This document shows positions 1 through 7,923 of a stretch of DNA of 11,292 nt, piece by piece. The notes below the pieces were generated by a model, which was not told the origin of the DNA, did not search any database, and worked only from the letters and a program-made list of their open reading frames with translations. The stretch is from Lachnospiraceae bacterium UBA4292 (lineage in GTDB: Bacteria > Bacillota > Clostridia > Lachnospirales > Lachnospiraceae). Where the stretch lies: assembly GCA_002395865.1 (NCBI GenBank), contig DGVE01000217.1, forward strand, positions 1 to 11,292, written 5' to 3'. The position numbers and the translations under genes are program-made. Positions within the stretch are counted from its first letter, which is position 1, and each line of letters begins with the position of its first letter.

Positions 1-2599
1 TGACGATCTGCATACCGTTGTACTTTCTGATACGCTTCGCCAGCTGATACATGAAATCGAGCGCCACCGGGAACTTGTTATCGATGAAGACGTGCGCCTC
101 ATCGATGACCACTACGATCTTGCGCGACGCGTGGTAGCGTATGTTGTAGTCCCTGTTCTTGATGATCTCGTTATCTACATACTTGAGTACCAGGAGCATC
201 TGAGCGTTCGCTATGGTGGTGTTCCTGTTGGCAAGCATCGACTGGAAATTGAATACCGTAAAGTTCTCGTCGGTGGTGATTGTGCTCGGGCCGTTCCAGA
301 TATTGGCGTTGCGGCCGCCCGCGGAGAACTTCGCTACATAATTCATAAGTGTTCTGAGCAGATCCCTCGTGAAGGGGTTATCGCTGCTCTGGAACTCCTG
401 GAGTACCTCGTCGTACAGATCGTCGAATACAGGATAATCCTCGGGGCCGAGCTTTGACAGATCGGTCTGAGCGGTTATATTCCTGCTCATGTACATGTGA
501 TCGACAAGGTTGTTCAGATACTCCATCGCGTCCCTGTCGCAGTCAGGCATGATCTGCCTGAAGAACTCCTCCAGAAACTGCAGATGTGTGGCATAGCTGC
601 CGCTGGGGCCGCCCTCGGTCTCGTCATCGTCGAGTGCTGTGATGATGTGGAAGGGATTCAGTCTTCCGTACTGGGCGTTGCCCACATTTATCACCTGGCC
701 GTTTAAGTTGCGGGCCAGATCGGTGTACTCATTCTCGGGGTCGAGTATAAATATCTTCGCGTCCTCGGCCGCGAGGTTCGCAAGCAGCGATTTCGTCGCG
801 TAGGATTTACCGGAACCGGACTTGCCGACGATGACCATATTGCTGTTTACGCGCTCGCTGTCGCGCCTGAAGAAGTCCACGAATACCGGTATGCCATCGG
901 TCTCGCCGAGCTTGATACCGCCCTCATCCGAGATGTGGGCGAATATCCACGGATAGCTTCCCGCAACGGTGTTGCTGGAAATACCGCGGCCGTCCTTGCT
1001 CACGGGATCCAGTCCCGACACCTGCGAGCCGATAAATGCCTGGACCTGGTCGAACTCCATGTTGTTCAGCCTGAAGCCGCTCTCCTTCCATGTACGGCGG
1101 ATATTCTTCTTCATCTCCGCCATGACTGAGAGGTCACTGGGCGGCGGCTGTACCAGACGCGAGTTCGCGCGGGTCATCGATATATCGTATGCGGTTATGT
1201 AGATATTACACTCAAGAAGCACTTCCGAGTCGTCCTGAAGTGTGGCCAGGAGCTCCTGAAGTGTATCGATATGCGTCTCGATCTCCATCCTCTTGGAGTC
1301 GATACCTGTGTTGTTGAGCTGATCTCTCAGCTCCATCAAAGAGCGGTCGATATTCCTTATCGACTTTACTCGGTCCATCGGACGGCATTTGACTATGACC
1401 TTCGTGGACGGAATGCTCATAACTCCTGCGAGCCACGCGTCGCCGACAGTCGTCGGGAAGCCCGTCACGCGGAAGTTGTGAGTTATTATGTGATTGACCT
1501 CAACGCGTCTGGGGGTTATATCCACCACCTCCGGCATCGCCCAGAGGTGAAGGTTCTCGGGGTCTACCCTCTCGACCTCCCTCTCATCGAAATCGATCTG
1601 GTTGGAATACTTCAAAAATACCGCAAGCTCGTTGTCGTTAAGTCTCTTAGCGCGGAGCTCACCGTTCGTAAGCAGCTGTACCGCGTCGTTGATCCTGACC
1701 TCGAGCTGTCTCTTGTTTGCCTCGTAAAGGACCAGATAGAAGAAGGACGTAACGACCTTCTCCTGCTCGCACAGATCGCGCAGATCGTTTATCCTGTCGT
1801 ACTGAATCTCAACTCTGGACTTTAATTCCTCCTCGGAAAGCATGCCGTTTTCAAAGCTTTTCTTTAAGCTGTCCAGCTTCTCATACTCGCGCTCGAGATA
1901 TCTGTCATATATGATGGGGCGCTCTATCTTAACGATATTCGCGGCGTACTGGATGTTGATGGAGCGCAGTATCCTGCCGAAGCAGTTCTCTATCGAATTG
2001 TTCCTTCTGTGTTCGGAGAAGAAGCGGAAATCGACCGGATCGATCTCTATGGCTGCTCCGTAGTACTCACCGCCCAGGTACTCGATCAGGCCATCCTTTA
2101 TCTTTGTAAAAGGCATGATCTGCGTCATGGGCGCGCGCTTTTTCTTCCTGTCCTTTTTGAGAGCGGCGGCCTGCAGCTGAGCCCTTCTGCCCTGCTCTAT
2201 CCTGGCTCTCGCCTTCTCCTTCTCCTCCTCGTTGATCAGGCTGCTCTTCAACAGCTCCATATCCTTCTTGGGGTTGTATGCGGGGGCTTTCCCGGAAGCC
2301 TCCTCATCCTCTCCGATAAGGTTCTCTCTGCTCTTGCGTCTCTTGAAATGTCTCCTGTAGCCCAGGAAGCTGAGCACATGCAGGAAGAGGATGTAATTGG
2401 GCTGATCGTCGATTCTCGTGATCAGAAGAGCGGTGAGGGCGGCAATAGTGAGACAGATACCGAACTTAAAGGGCAGATTCGAGATAATGACAAGTATGAG
2501 AAGAAGTACTCCCAGACCTCCCACTACAAAATCGCTGATATATATGCCGCGGAAGAGCTCCACGTGCACTTTGGTTTTATTCGGTATCAGTCTCTGCAT
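1..2599 (-). CDS. VirB4-family conjugation ATPase with fused VirB3/PrgI-like N-terminus (3' partial)
   Basis: This is the ATPase that would power pilus assembly and substrate transfer at the inner face of the membrane. The frame is open from an ATG at 2599 to the window edge, 866 codons without a stop, so the C-terminus is missing. Residues 1-86 hold two hydrophobic helices (about 25-43 and 47-62) in the short N-terminal topology of VirB3/PrgI proteins. A charged Lys/Arg/Glu-rich linker (about 87-160) leads into a VirB4-like body. Walker A is GKSGSGKS at 592-599. Walker B is VVVIDEAHVF, with D833 and E834. The motor is therefore intact up to the cut; the final motif region after 'GMQIV' lies outside. 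The start is supported by GGAG 9 nt upstream. The gene follows the VirB6-like gene by 36 bp in the same operon. It resembles the ATPase I know from Gram-positive and mollicute ICEs. VirB4 identity is near certain; the VirB3/PrgI assignment is by topology only. Confidence 0.93.
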   Translation of the reverse strand, partial: MQRLIPNKTKVHVELFRGIYISDFVVGGLGVLLLILVIISNLPFKFGICLTIAALTALLITRIDDQPNYILFLHVLSFLGYRRHFKRRKSRENLIGEDEEASGKAPAYNPKKDMELLKSSLINEEEKEKARARIEQGRRAQLQAAALKKDRKKKRAPMTQIMPFTKIKDGLIEYLGGEYYGAAIEIDPVDFRFFSEHRRNNSIENCFGRILRSINIQYAANIVKIERPIIYDRYLEREYEKLDSLKKSFENGMLSEEELKSRVEIQYDRINDLRDLCEQEKVVTSFFYLVLYEANKRQLEVRINDAVQLLTNGELRAKRLNDNELAVFLKYSNQIDFDEREVERVDPENLHLWAMPEVVDITPRRVEVNHIITHNFRVTGFPTTVGDAWLAGVMSIPSTKVIVKCRPMDRVKSIRNIDRSLMELRDQLNNTGIDSKRMEIETHIDTLQELLATLQDDSEVLLECNIYITAYDISMTRANSRLVQPPPSDLSVMAEMKKNIRRTWKESGFRLNNMEFDQVQAFIGSQVSGLDPVSKDGRGISSNTVAGSYPWIFAHISDEGGIKLGETDGIPVFVDFFRRDSERVNSNMVIVGKSGSGKSYATKSLLANLAAEDAKIFILDPENEYTDLARNLNGQVINVGNAQYGRLNPFHIITALDDDETEGGPSGSYATHLQFLEEFFRQIMPDCDRDAMEYLNNLVDHMYMSRNITAQTDLSKLGPEDYPVFDDLYDEVLQEFQSSDNPFTRDLLRTLMNYVAKFSAGGRNANIWNGPSTITTDENFTVFNFQSMLANRNTTIANAQMLLVLKYVDNEIIKNRDYNIRYHASRKIVVVIDEAHVFIDNKFPVALDFMYQLAKRIRKYNGMQIV

Positions 2600-2613
2600 A
2601 TTGTCCTGCTCCC

Positions 2614-2629
2614 CGGGCTGCACGGCCCG
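2614..2629 (-). other. Small hairpin abutting the virB4-like ribosome site
   Basis: In the 36-bp gap between the VirB6-like stop and the VirB4-like ATG, the minus strand reads CGGGC, a 6-nt loop, then GCCCG. It ends directly against the GGGAG used as ribosome site. A 5-bp all-GC stem could tune initiation on the ATPase gene. It could also be chance, as no T-run follows and it is not a terminator. Confidence 0.35.
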
Positions 2630-2635
2630 TTGACT

Positions 2636-4777
2636 TTAATGGTTGTTGATATTGTTGTTTCCCTGATTGTTATTCCTTCTCGGAACGCTGTTCCTCCGGT
2701 TATTTGCCGGAAGAGGCGGTCTGTCAAGCGAAGGCCTGTTGCTCCCCGCAGGAGCATCCTGGTGGCGGCCGACCGGGATGTTGTTCAACTCATTGTTGGC
2801 CTCCTGCCTTCCCTCGGGTCCCATACGCATCTGTTCCTGCCGCCTGTTCATGGCATCGTTCGGATTGTTATGGTGCTGCTGGGCATCACCGTCATCGTGC
2901 GCCTGATGGTTCTGCCTGTCAGGGTTCCGGTTGTTGTTCTGATTGTTCTGGTTGTTGTCGTTATTATTGTTGTTATTGTTATTATTATTGTTGTTGTGAT
3001 CGTTGCCGTTCGGGGGCTTGGGACCGTCAAAATACTTCCTGTCCTCCGGATGCTTCGCGAGGTAGGACTCCTTGGCCTTAGCCGTATTGAGCTGCTCCTT
3101 GACATTCTTCTCGGCTCTGTTCTGTGCACCGCCCGTACCGAGCTTCTTCCACTTGTCACCTATGAACTTAAAGGGTCTGGAGACAAGGTTGGTAGCAGGC
3201 TTGAATGCAAAGCTTGCAGTTCCCTTCGCTATGCCGAGAGCCTTGCCGCCGACGGCCTTTCCAACGCCTGTAGCCGCGGAAATGGCCTTGCCTGCGGAGG
3301 CGCTCATATCGCCGGCCTGTACTGCCTGCCATCCTGCGGAGTCTGAAAGGATACCTGTCAAAAGCGCCGTAGCCTTCTTGGAAGCCTCAAAACCGCCGAG
3401 TACCAGCGCGAATTTCGCCAGCGCGTTCAGCGCCGCACTTTCGAAGAGCACCAGCTGGGGATCCATGACCACCGGCAGATATATCAGCAACAGCCTCATG
3501 GCTATTACTGTACCGAATACCGCAAGCGACTGCACCAGGAAAGCTATCGTCCACTGCTTGAACTTTCCGCCTCCGTCCAGCGGCGAGGCCGCTATGATCG
3601 GCGGTGAGATGATATACAGGAACAACAGGTTGAATATTCTCGCGATACAGTTAAGAATAATTACCACCAGATCGAATATGACTGCGATGGCTGCTATCCA
3701 CACCAGAATGTAGTCGGTGGGGAAGCCTATGTTAAAGTCCTCGGTTACCTTTTCGATATCATATATGCTTCTGGTCTCGCCGTAATAGTACGGTCCGCGC
3801 AGAGCGTCATCCAGCTTCGGGTATGAGTTGAACTCCGGGTTTCTGGCAGCCTTCAGGGTACCCATGAGGAATACCATGCGGTCGAGATGCGAGTCACCGT
3901 CGCTTGTATAATCATACTTTACCCTGTCTACCGGTGATACTATCTTGTTGTTCCTGAGGTACTCCATAGCATCGGTGATGGCGCGGCTGATCTCCGGATA
4001 GTAGATATCCACCTTCACATCCCGGCTCAGGTTGCCGGCCTTGGCGATGGCCGAAAGTATTGCCTGCCATGAAGCCACGCCTCCGTCGGAGCCGTCCGAG
4101 TTGTGGTAGGAGTACTCAAACACGCCTCTGTTCTGCAGATACTCCATATCGCCTCTGATGCTGTTGTAGCACAGATTTATGTTGTACCGGCTCGCGGACG
4201 AGCTGACCATCGAATAGTTTCCTATCTTAGCCAGGACACGTCCCATGGCTGAGTATTCCTCCTCGGTGAACTCTCTTTCGGAGTCCTCGTGCAGATGCCA
4301 TGCATTGTTGAATATCGCGTCAACCCTGTTCATCAGCTCGTTTGTGACGTTTATCACCACGCTCATGATGAGAGTCATACTCACTATGAGGCCTATGCTC
4401 TTAAGGCCCTGTATCACTATCTTGGCGTGCGAGTCCTGTATCTTGCCGTTGGAGTCGAATGACTTCCTGACGACTGACCAGATGGTAAATCCGACCGTCA
4501 GCGCGACGCCTATGAGAGCCATCGCCCAGTAGATATTTGAGAACACCCTGTTGGAAAACATGATGTTGATCAGTATATCGTACCTGCTGCCGTATCTGAC
4601 CTGATCCAGCCCCGCGAACACCTTGAACAGCTGGGACAGGATATTTATGATGCCGCACAGACCTATTTCGATATTGTAGCAAAGCTTGAATATGGTGGCG
4701 TTTAATATACTCTCCAGTATCGAACTGAAGGTATCGCCCATAAAGTCGCTCAGGCCACTCCAAAGTTCATCTAACAT
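2636..4777 (-). CDS. VirB6/TrbL-like conjugation channel membrane protein with Asn-rich tail
   Basis: A polytopic membrane protein of 713 aa, probably the inner-membrane channel component of the type IV secretion machine. Hydrophobic segments lie around 24-55, 80-104, 124-146, 356-395, 408-435 and 446-478. A soluble, probably extracytoplasmic domain (about 160-350) sits between the third and fourth. Residues 480-545 are Ala/Gly/Lys-rich, then a long hydrophilic tail (about 550-713) is dominated by Asn, with a run of 12 Asn at 595-606. The placement between pilin and VirB4 genes, and the layout of hydrophobic blocks around a large loop with a polar C-terminus, match the VirB6/TrbL class and the transmembrane protein next to VirB4 in Gram-positive and mollicute ICEs. 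AGGTG lies 5 nt before the ATG, and only 15 bp separate it from the previous gene. The family call rests on topology and context, not a catalytic motif. Confidence 0.82.
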   Translation of the reverse strand: MLDELWSGLSDFMGDTFSSILESILNATIFKLCYNIEIGLCGIINILSQLFKVFAGLDQVRYGSRYDILINIMFSNRVFSNIYWAMALIGVALTVGFTIWSVVRKSFDSNGKIQDSHAKIVIQGLKSIGLIVSMTLIMSVVINVTNELMNRVDAIFNNAWHLHEDSEREFTEEEYSAMGRVLAKIGNYSMVSSSASRYNINLCYNSIRGDMEYLQNRGVFEYSYHNSDGSDGGVASWQAILSAIAKAGNLSRDVKVDIYYPEISRAITDAMEYLRNNKIVSPVDRVKYDYTSDGDSHLDRMVFLMGTLKAARNPEFNSYPKLDDALRGPYYYGETRSIYDIEKVTEDFNIGFPTDYILVWIAAIAVIFDLVVIILNCIARIFNLLFLYIISPPIIAASPLDGGGKFKQWTIAFLVQSLAVFGTVIAMRLLLIYLPVVMDPQLVLFESAALNALAKFALVLGGFEASKKATALLTGILSDSAGWQAVQAGDMSASAGKAISAATGVGKAVGGKALGIAKGTASFAFKPATNLVSRPFKFIGDKWKKLGTGGAQNRAEKNVKEQLNTAKAKESYLAKHPEDRKYFDGPKPPNGNDHNNNNNNNNNNNNDNNQNNQNNNRNPDRQNHQAHDDGDAQQHHNNPNDAMNRRQEQMRMGPEGRQEANNELNNIPVGRHQDAPAGSNRPSLDRPPLPANNRRNSVPRRNNNQGNNNINNH
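2960..2995 (-). repeat. AAY trinucleotide tract encoding 12 asparagines
   Basis: Thirty-six bases of consecutive AAC/AAT codons code for residues 595-606 of the VirB6-like protein. More Asn codons follow after a single Asp (2951-2956) and further on. The AAC/AAT mix makes it an imperfect microsatellite. Slippage in steps of three would change tail length without breaking the frame. Confidence 0.85.
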
Positions 4778-4792
4778 AATTACACCTGCTTA

Positions 4793-5761
4793 TTATCCGA
4801 TCTTCAGGCTCTTTCTCTTGATGATCACATACACCACTACCGCAAGGATTATTGCCGCGGCGAGCGCAATAAAGATAATACTGTTGAGATTGAAATACAT
4901 GAGCACGTTAAAGCGGTACTCGGTCATATTGCCCGCGGCATCGAATGCCTGTATCTTGTAATTACCGCAGTCGTAGAAGGTTCCGGACTTTTTGTCCGTA
5001 TTGTATTCAGGCTCTATCTTATTACCGTCGAGATAAGCCCTTATATATCCGCCGTCCTCTATGCCGGAGAATTTCAGCTCGCTCTTTACCGTCCCGTCGT
5101 CCTCTATCTTACCGGTAAAGCTGATGACCGGTGCCGTCCTGTCTATCGTGACATTGAGCGAATAGGTGGTTCCGGTGGCGATGCAGTAGAAGTCTATGTG
5201 GTAATTGTCCTCCGACTCCGCGACCACGCTGTAGCGGTCAAAGGTCACTCCGCCCTCGTCGCGGGATGCCGCGGTTATGTAGAAGCCGTCCGGAGCCAGG
5301 ATGTTCGGGTGATCCTTTATCGTCTTGCCGATGATCTCGAATGTGAATATCTGGCTCTTGTCGCTTCCGCTCTGGGTGCTGACCACATAGCTTCCCACCG
5401 CGGAGATGCTGCTCAGATCACCCGTATACTCGCTTCCGTCCTTGTAGACCTTTACCGAGGAGTCCTTGCCGGTGGAGACGTATACCTTCCTGTTCACCAT
5501 CATGCCGTCGGCCACATCCGAATGTATCTCGTTCGAACCCGTACCCACGCTGTAGACAAAATCCTTCGTCTTGTGATCGTACGACATTCCGTCGCGGATC
5601 CGTGTCCTCCCGTTCTCCGTATCCGGACCGGCGAGTGGCTCCCCCGTCTCCGGATCCAGATATCCGGAATAGCTCGTATCTCCTGCCAATGCACTCACGG
5701 GGGCAAATACGGCCGCCGACATCACCGCCGCGAGCCCCAGCCCGATATATTTTATTTTCAC
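4793..5761 (-). CDS. Exported, membrane-anchored protein with Ig-like domains (function unknown)
   Basis: I do not recognise this 322-aa protein as a named family. It begins with a signal peptide (about 1-26, ending VSALA before GDTS). It ends with one hydrophobic helix (about 292-314) and a short basic tail (KRKSLKIG), giving a type I layout with most of the protein outside the cell. The ectodomain looks like two or three beta-sandwich modules. The last (about 205-287) opens with 'DRTAPVISFTG', contains 'YLDG', and closes with 'GNYKIQAFDAAGNMTEYRF', a typical bacterial Ig-like module; 75-145 has a similar pattern. The start is GTG, preceded by AGGGG at about 10 nt, chosen because the signal peptide begins there. 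It sits 24 bp after the 539-aa exported gene and 15 bp before the VirB6-like gene. I infer a surface or wall-spanning accessory of the secretion machine; a mating adhesin is also possible. Confidence 0.85.
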   Translation of the reverse strand: MKIKYIGLGLAAVMSAAVFAPVSALAGDTSYSGYLDPETGEPLAGPDTENGRTRIRDGMSYDHKTKDFVYSVGTGSNEIHSDVADGMMVNRKVYVSTGKDSSVKVYKDGSEYTGDLSSISAVGSYVVSTQSGSDKSQIFTFEIIGKTIKDHPNILAPDGFYITAASRDEGGVTFDRYSVVAESEDNYHIDFYCIATGTTYSLNVTIDRTAPVISFTGKIEDDGTVKSELKFSGIEDGGYIRAYLDGNKIEPEYNTDKKSGTFYDCGNYKIQAFDAAGNMTEYRFNVLMYFNLNSIIFIALAAAIILAVVVYVIIKRKSLKIG

Positions 5762-5785
5762 GCTATATTTACCCCTTTTCGTTAT

Positions 5786-7405
5786 TTAGTACTTGAATAC
5801 CTTATCCTTGCTGTCGCCGTAGGTCCAGCCCTTATCGGAATTGATACTCGTCATGCAGGTGCTCTCCGCGTTGCCCATTCCCGGGAATTTTCCGTTCTGG
5901 CTGAGTGTCGAATACATCAGGGAATAACCCGCATCCAGCGGACCCCTGCCGATAATGATCTGTGACTTGTCCCCGCGCATGTCCACCAGATAATCGCCGT
6001 TAACGCTGAAGTTTTCACTTATTATGTTTCCGTAGTTTACGACCTGGGCATTCTCATTGATACGTATTCCGAGGATGCCGCCTCCGCAGACCTTGGCCTT
6101 GCTCATGACTATCATCAGACCGGATATGTCTATATATCCAGACTGTGTGCCCCGCCGGCTGTTGTGTGTGGCTATCGTCGCGTCGTTGGCAAATACCTGT
6201 TCACCGATACGCCTGGTATCGTCCTGGGCGATCAATGTGCCGCCCTTCTCGATCCTGATCATTCCGTTGTTGATGATCCAGCCTGTTACGGAGAGGACGC
6301 CTCCGTCCTCCACTATGATTTTCACTCCGGGCTCTATGCACACCGGCCCGTCCATGGAATATACCGCACCGTTCGTCACGGTGACATCTGTCTTTAAGTA
6401 GGATATAAACTCCTCCTCGGCATAATAGATCTTGAAGGTGCTGGTCCAGTTCTGATTGCCCTTGGTACGGATCTTGTTGCCTGCATGGCCGATCACTACC
6501 GACGAATGGTTATATCCGTTGGTGTCGGCGTAACTCTTCATCTCCTTGTTCATGGTTGAGCCAAGGCTTCCCGAGTACCTGGAGACCATCGGAGCAAAAT
6601 CACCCTTTGTGTATATCCTGTACGCTCCGCCTACATTCTCCACCTTCCATGTACGCCTGTCAAGGGGTACATTTCTCTGATGCGTATGGCCATCGTAAGT
6701 GTTTGACACCTTCACATTGCCGGAGCTGGTCGCCGCTGCCTTGGTATAATAATAATGCTCCGCGCCCCAGTCAAGACTGTTTACATAGTGATCGTCAAAT
6801 CCGAGCACCTCGGCAACCTTGCTTCTGAACTTGTGCACTCCGTGAAGCCAGTATTTGGCACCCGCGATCCTGCCGTCGTAATCACTGCAGCCGATAAGAT
6901 AATTTCCCGCACCCGAACCGTTGTCCACCCTGATCATGGTCGGAAGATCGGCCGGAATGTTCTCGCTGACCGCAACACCCGTTGCCGCAAGAGTTTTGTA
7001 ATCAAACGGGAGATTCGCCACCAGGCCGGAAGTATTAGAGTACTCTTCTTCCATGTCGTAATAGCCCATAGGGAGGTTACTGGAGGAGAGAGCATAGGGG
7101 ACATCCACTATGTAGTGGCCTTTCTCGGCGGGAGTCTCGCCATCCATGGCATCTCTGAAGCCCTTGCCTGCCACCCAGTAATATGTGTCATCCCAGACCA
7201 CAAGCACCTTATACTCCTTGTAATCGGATGTCTTGGGCGGCGGCCCCTCATGCCAATAGTACACCTTCCTCTGAGGAAGCTCCGGTGGCTGGAAACCCGA
7301 ATCATCTATATCATACGCGGATGAGGCTGTGGGTAATAAAACACAAAAGAGCACGAAGGCCATAATCACCGCCAGTGCCCGAACCGCATTCTTTTTCCTT
7401 CTCAT
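5786..7405 (-). CDS. Secreted protein with beta-solenoid-like C-terminal half (function unknown)
   Basis: A 539-aa exported protein that I cannot place in a family. The N-terminus is a clear signal peptide: basic MRRKKN, a hydrophobic core around 10-26, and a likely cut after ASSA at residue 30. There is no later membrane helix, LPXTG motif or lipobox, so it is either released or held by a partner. The N-terminal half is Tyr/Trp-rich (for example 'KVYYWHEG' and 'WDDTYYWVAGKGF'). Residues about 335-490 contain short repeated strand-turn units such as 'GVKIIVEDGGVLSVTGW', 'NNGMIRIEKGGTLIA' and 'YIDISGLMIVMSKAKV', as in right-handed beta-helix folds. GGAG lies 7 nt before the ATG. It is the second gene of the operon, between the pilin and the Ig-like protein, and ends 24 bp before the latter. 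The pair may act together outside the membrane; that is inference. Confidence 0.85.
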   Translation of the reverse strand: MRRKKNAVRALAVIMAFVLFCVLLPTASSAYDIDDSGFQPPELPQRKVYYWHEGPPPKTSDYKEYKVLVVWDDTYYWVAGKGFRDAMDGETPAEKGHYIVDVPYALSSSNLPMGYYDMEEEYSNTSGLVANLPFDYKTLAATGVAVSENIPADLPTMIRVDNGSGAGNYLIGCSDYDGRIAGAKYWLHGVHKFRSKVAEVLGFDDHYVNSLDWGAEHYYYTKAAATSSGNVKVSNTYDGHTHQRNVPLDRRTWKVENVGGAYRIYTKGDFAPMVSRYSGSLGSTMNKEMKSYADTNGYNHSSVVIGHAGNKIRTKGNQNWTSTFKIYYAEEEFISYLKTDVTVTNGAVYSMDGPVCIEPGVKIIVEDGGVLSVTGWIINNGMIRIEKGGTLIAQDDTRRIGEQVFANDATIATHNSRRGTQSGYIDISGLMIVMSKAKVCGGGILGIRINENAQVVNYGNIISENFSVNGDYLVDMRGDKSQIIIGRGPLDAGYSLMYSTLSQNGKFPGMGNAESTCMTSINSDKGWTYGDSKDKVFKY

Positions 7406-7422
7406 AGTATTGCTCCATATTT

Positions 7423-7450
7423 TAATGCGTCAGTTTCTAAATGGCGCATT
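7423..7450. other. Weak long-loop inverted repeat upstream of the 539-aa gene
   Basis: AATGCG and CGCATT form a 6-bp inverted repeat around a 15-nt loop in the 136-bp spacer between the pilin gene and the 539-aa gene. No T-run follows on either strand. The spacer also holds the stronger stem-loop described separately; I see no convincing promoter in it. Confidence 0.25.
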
Positions 7451-7492
7451 TTCAGTTGATAATTAAACTGTTTACTTTAATCCTTTTTGACG

Positions 7493-7522
7493 ACACAGGG
7501 GCTGTACAAAACAGCCCCGTGT
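7493..7522 (-). other. Strong stem-loop just downstream of the pilin gene
   Basis: GGGGCTGT, a 5-nt loop, and ACAGCCCC make a perfect 8-bp GC-rich stem. Outer ACAC/GTGT pairs extend it across a single bulged A. It begins about 20 nt after the pilin stop. Downstream on the minus strand comes CGTCAAAAAGGA, not a T-run, so it is not a canonical intrinsic terminator. Its position after an abundant structural subunit suggests an mRNA-stabilising or processing structure, or a partial stop that lowers expression of the following genes. Confidence 0.6.
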
Positions 7523-7541
7523 AATCTTCCGAGTTGTATAA

Positions 7542-7871
7542 TTACTCGGCTTCCTTTGTTGCATCCTCATCGGTCATGTTGACTACAGTCCTGCCTGCCT
7601 CATGGTTTACCCACTTAACCATCTCTGGCATCAGGAATCTGAGGCCGAGAAGAAGAACGAAGATGAGTACGAAGCCTACGATCGCGTTCTTGAGAGCACC
7701 CTTAGCCTTCTCTCTGTCCTGAGGCTCCTCAGCCTTAGCGTACTTAACTCCGAGTACTACACAGTAGAGAGCTCCGAGAGCGCCTACGATAGCGAGCATC
7801 GGGGGAAGCAGGTTGTAGATGAGGTCGACCACCGGAGTGGAGATCTTGTCGAAATTAGTAGCGAGTAACAT
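7542..7871 (-). CDS. VirB2/TrbC-like pilin subunit of the conjugation machine
   Basis: A 109-aa protein with two hydrophobic helices (about 22-43 and 64-82) joined by a short highly charged loop (KYAKAEEPQDREKAKGALKN) and a polar C-terminus. This is the layout of the small pilin-like proteins that open many Gram-positive and mollicute conjugation operons and are equated with VirB2/TrbC, the subunit of the pilus or channel. The ATG at 7871 is chosen because a perfect AAGGAGG lies 8 nt upstream. A longer in-frame reading from 7970 has no such site and would run through the promoter region. It is the first gene of the operon, 136 bp before the 539-aa gene, and has the strongest ribosome site in the window, as expected for an abundant subunit. 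There is no obvious cleaved signal peptide. The pilin call is by size, topology and context. Confidence 0.85.
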   Translation of the reverse strand: MLLATNFDKISTPVVDLIYNLLPPMLAIVGALGALYCVVLGVKYAKAEEPQDREKAKGALKNAIVGFVLIFVLLLGLRFLMPEMVKWVNHEAGRTVVNMTDEDATKEAE

Positions 7872-7879
7872 GTTTTTAT

Positions 7880-7886
7880 CCTCCTT
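7880..7886 (-). promoter_or_regulatory. Strong ribosome binding site of the pilin gene
   Basis: AAGGAGG, fully complementary to the 16S anti-Shine-Dalgarno core, sits 8 nt before the ATG at 7871. It decides the start codon against the longer upstream reading. Confidence 0.85.
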
Positions 7887-7923
7887 AATTGTTGTCAGTT
7901 TTCTTACTGCCTGGGCGTATGGT

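Noticed and set aside
2848..3159. Minus-strand Thr/Ile/Arg-rich open frame of 103 codons
   Set aside because: It is the frame-shifted reading of the low-complexity asparagine region of the VirB6-like gene.
2009..3346. Long plus-strand open frame of 445 codons opposite the VirB6 tail and VirB4 start
   Set aside because: It lies antisense to two well-supported genes, has no ribosome site, and its Val/Ile-rich stretch is simply the antisense reading of the AAY asparagine codons.
5198..5965. Plus-strand open frame of 255 codons
   Set aside because: Antisense to the Ig-like protein and the end of the 539-aa gene; no family features and no ribosome site.
7493..7522. Intrinsic terminator call for the stem-loop after the pilin gene
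   Set aside because: Neither strand has a T-run after the stem; kept as an unexplained stem-loop instead.
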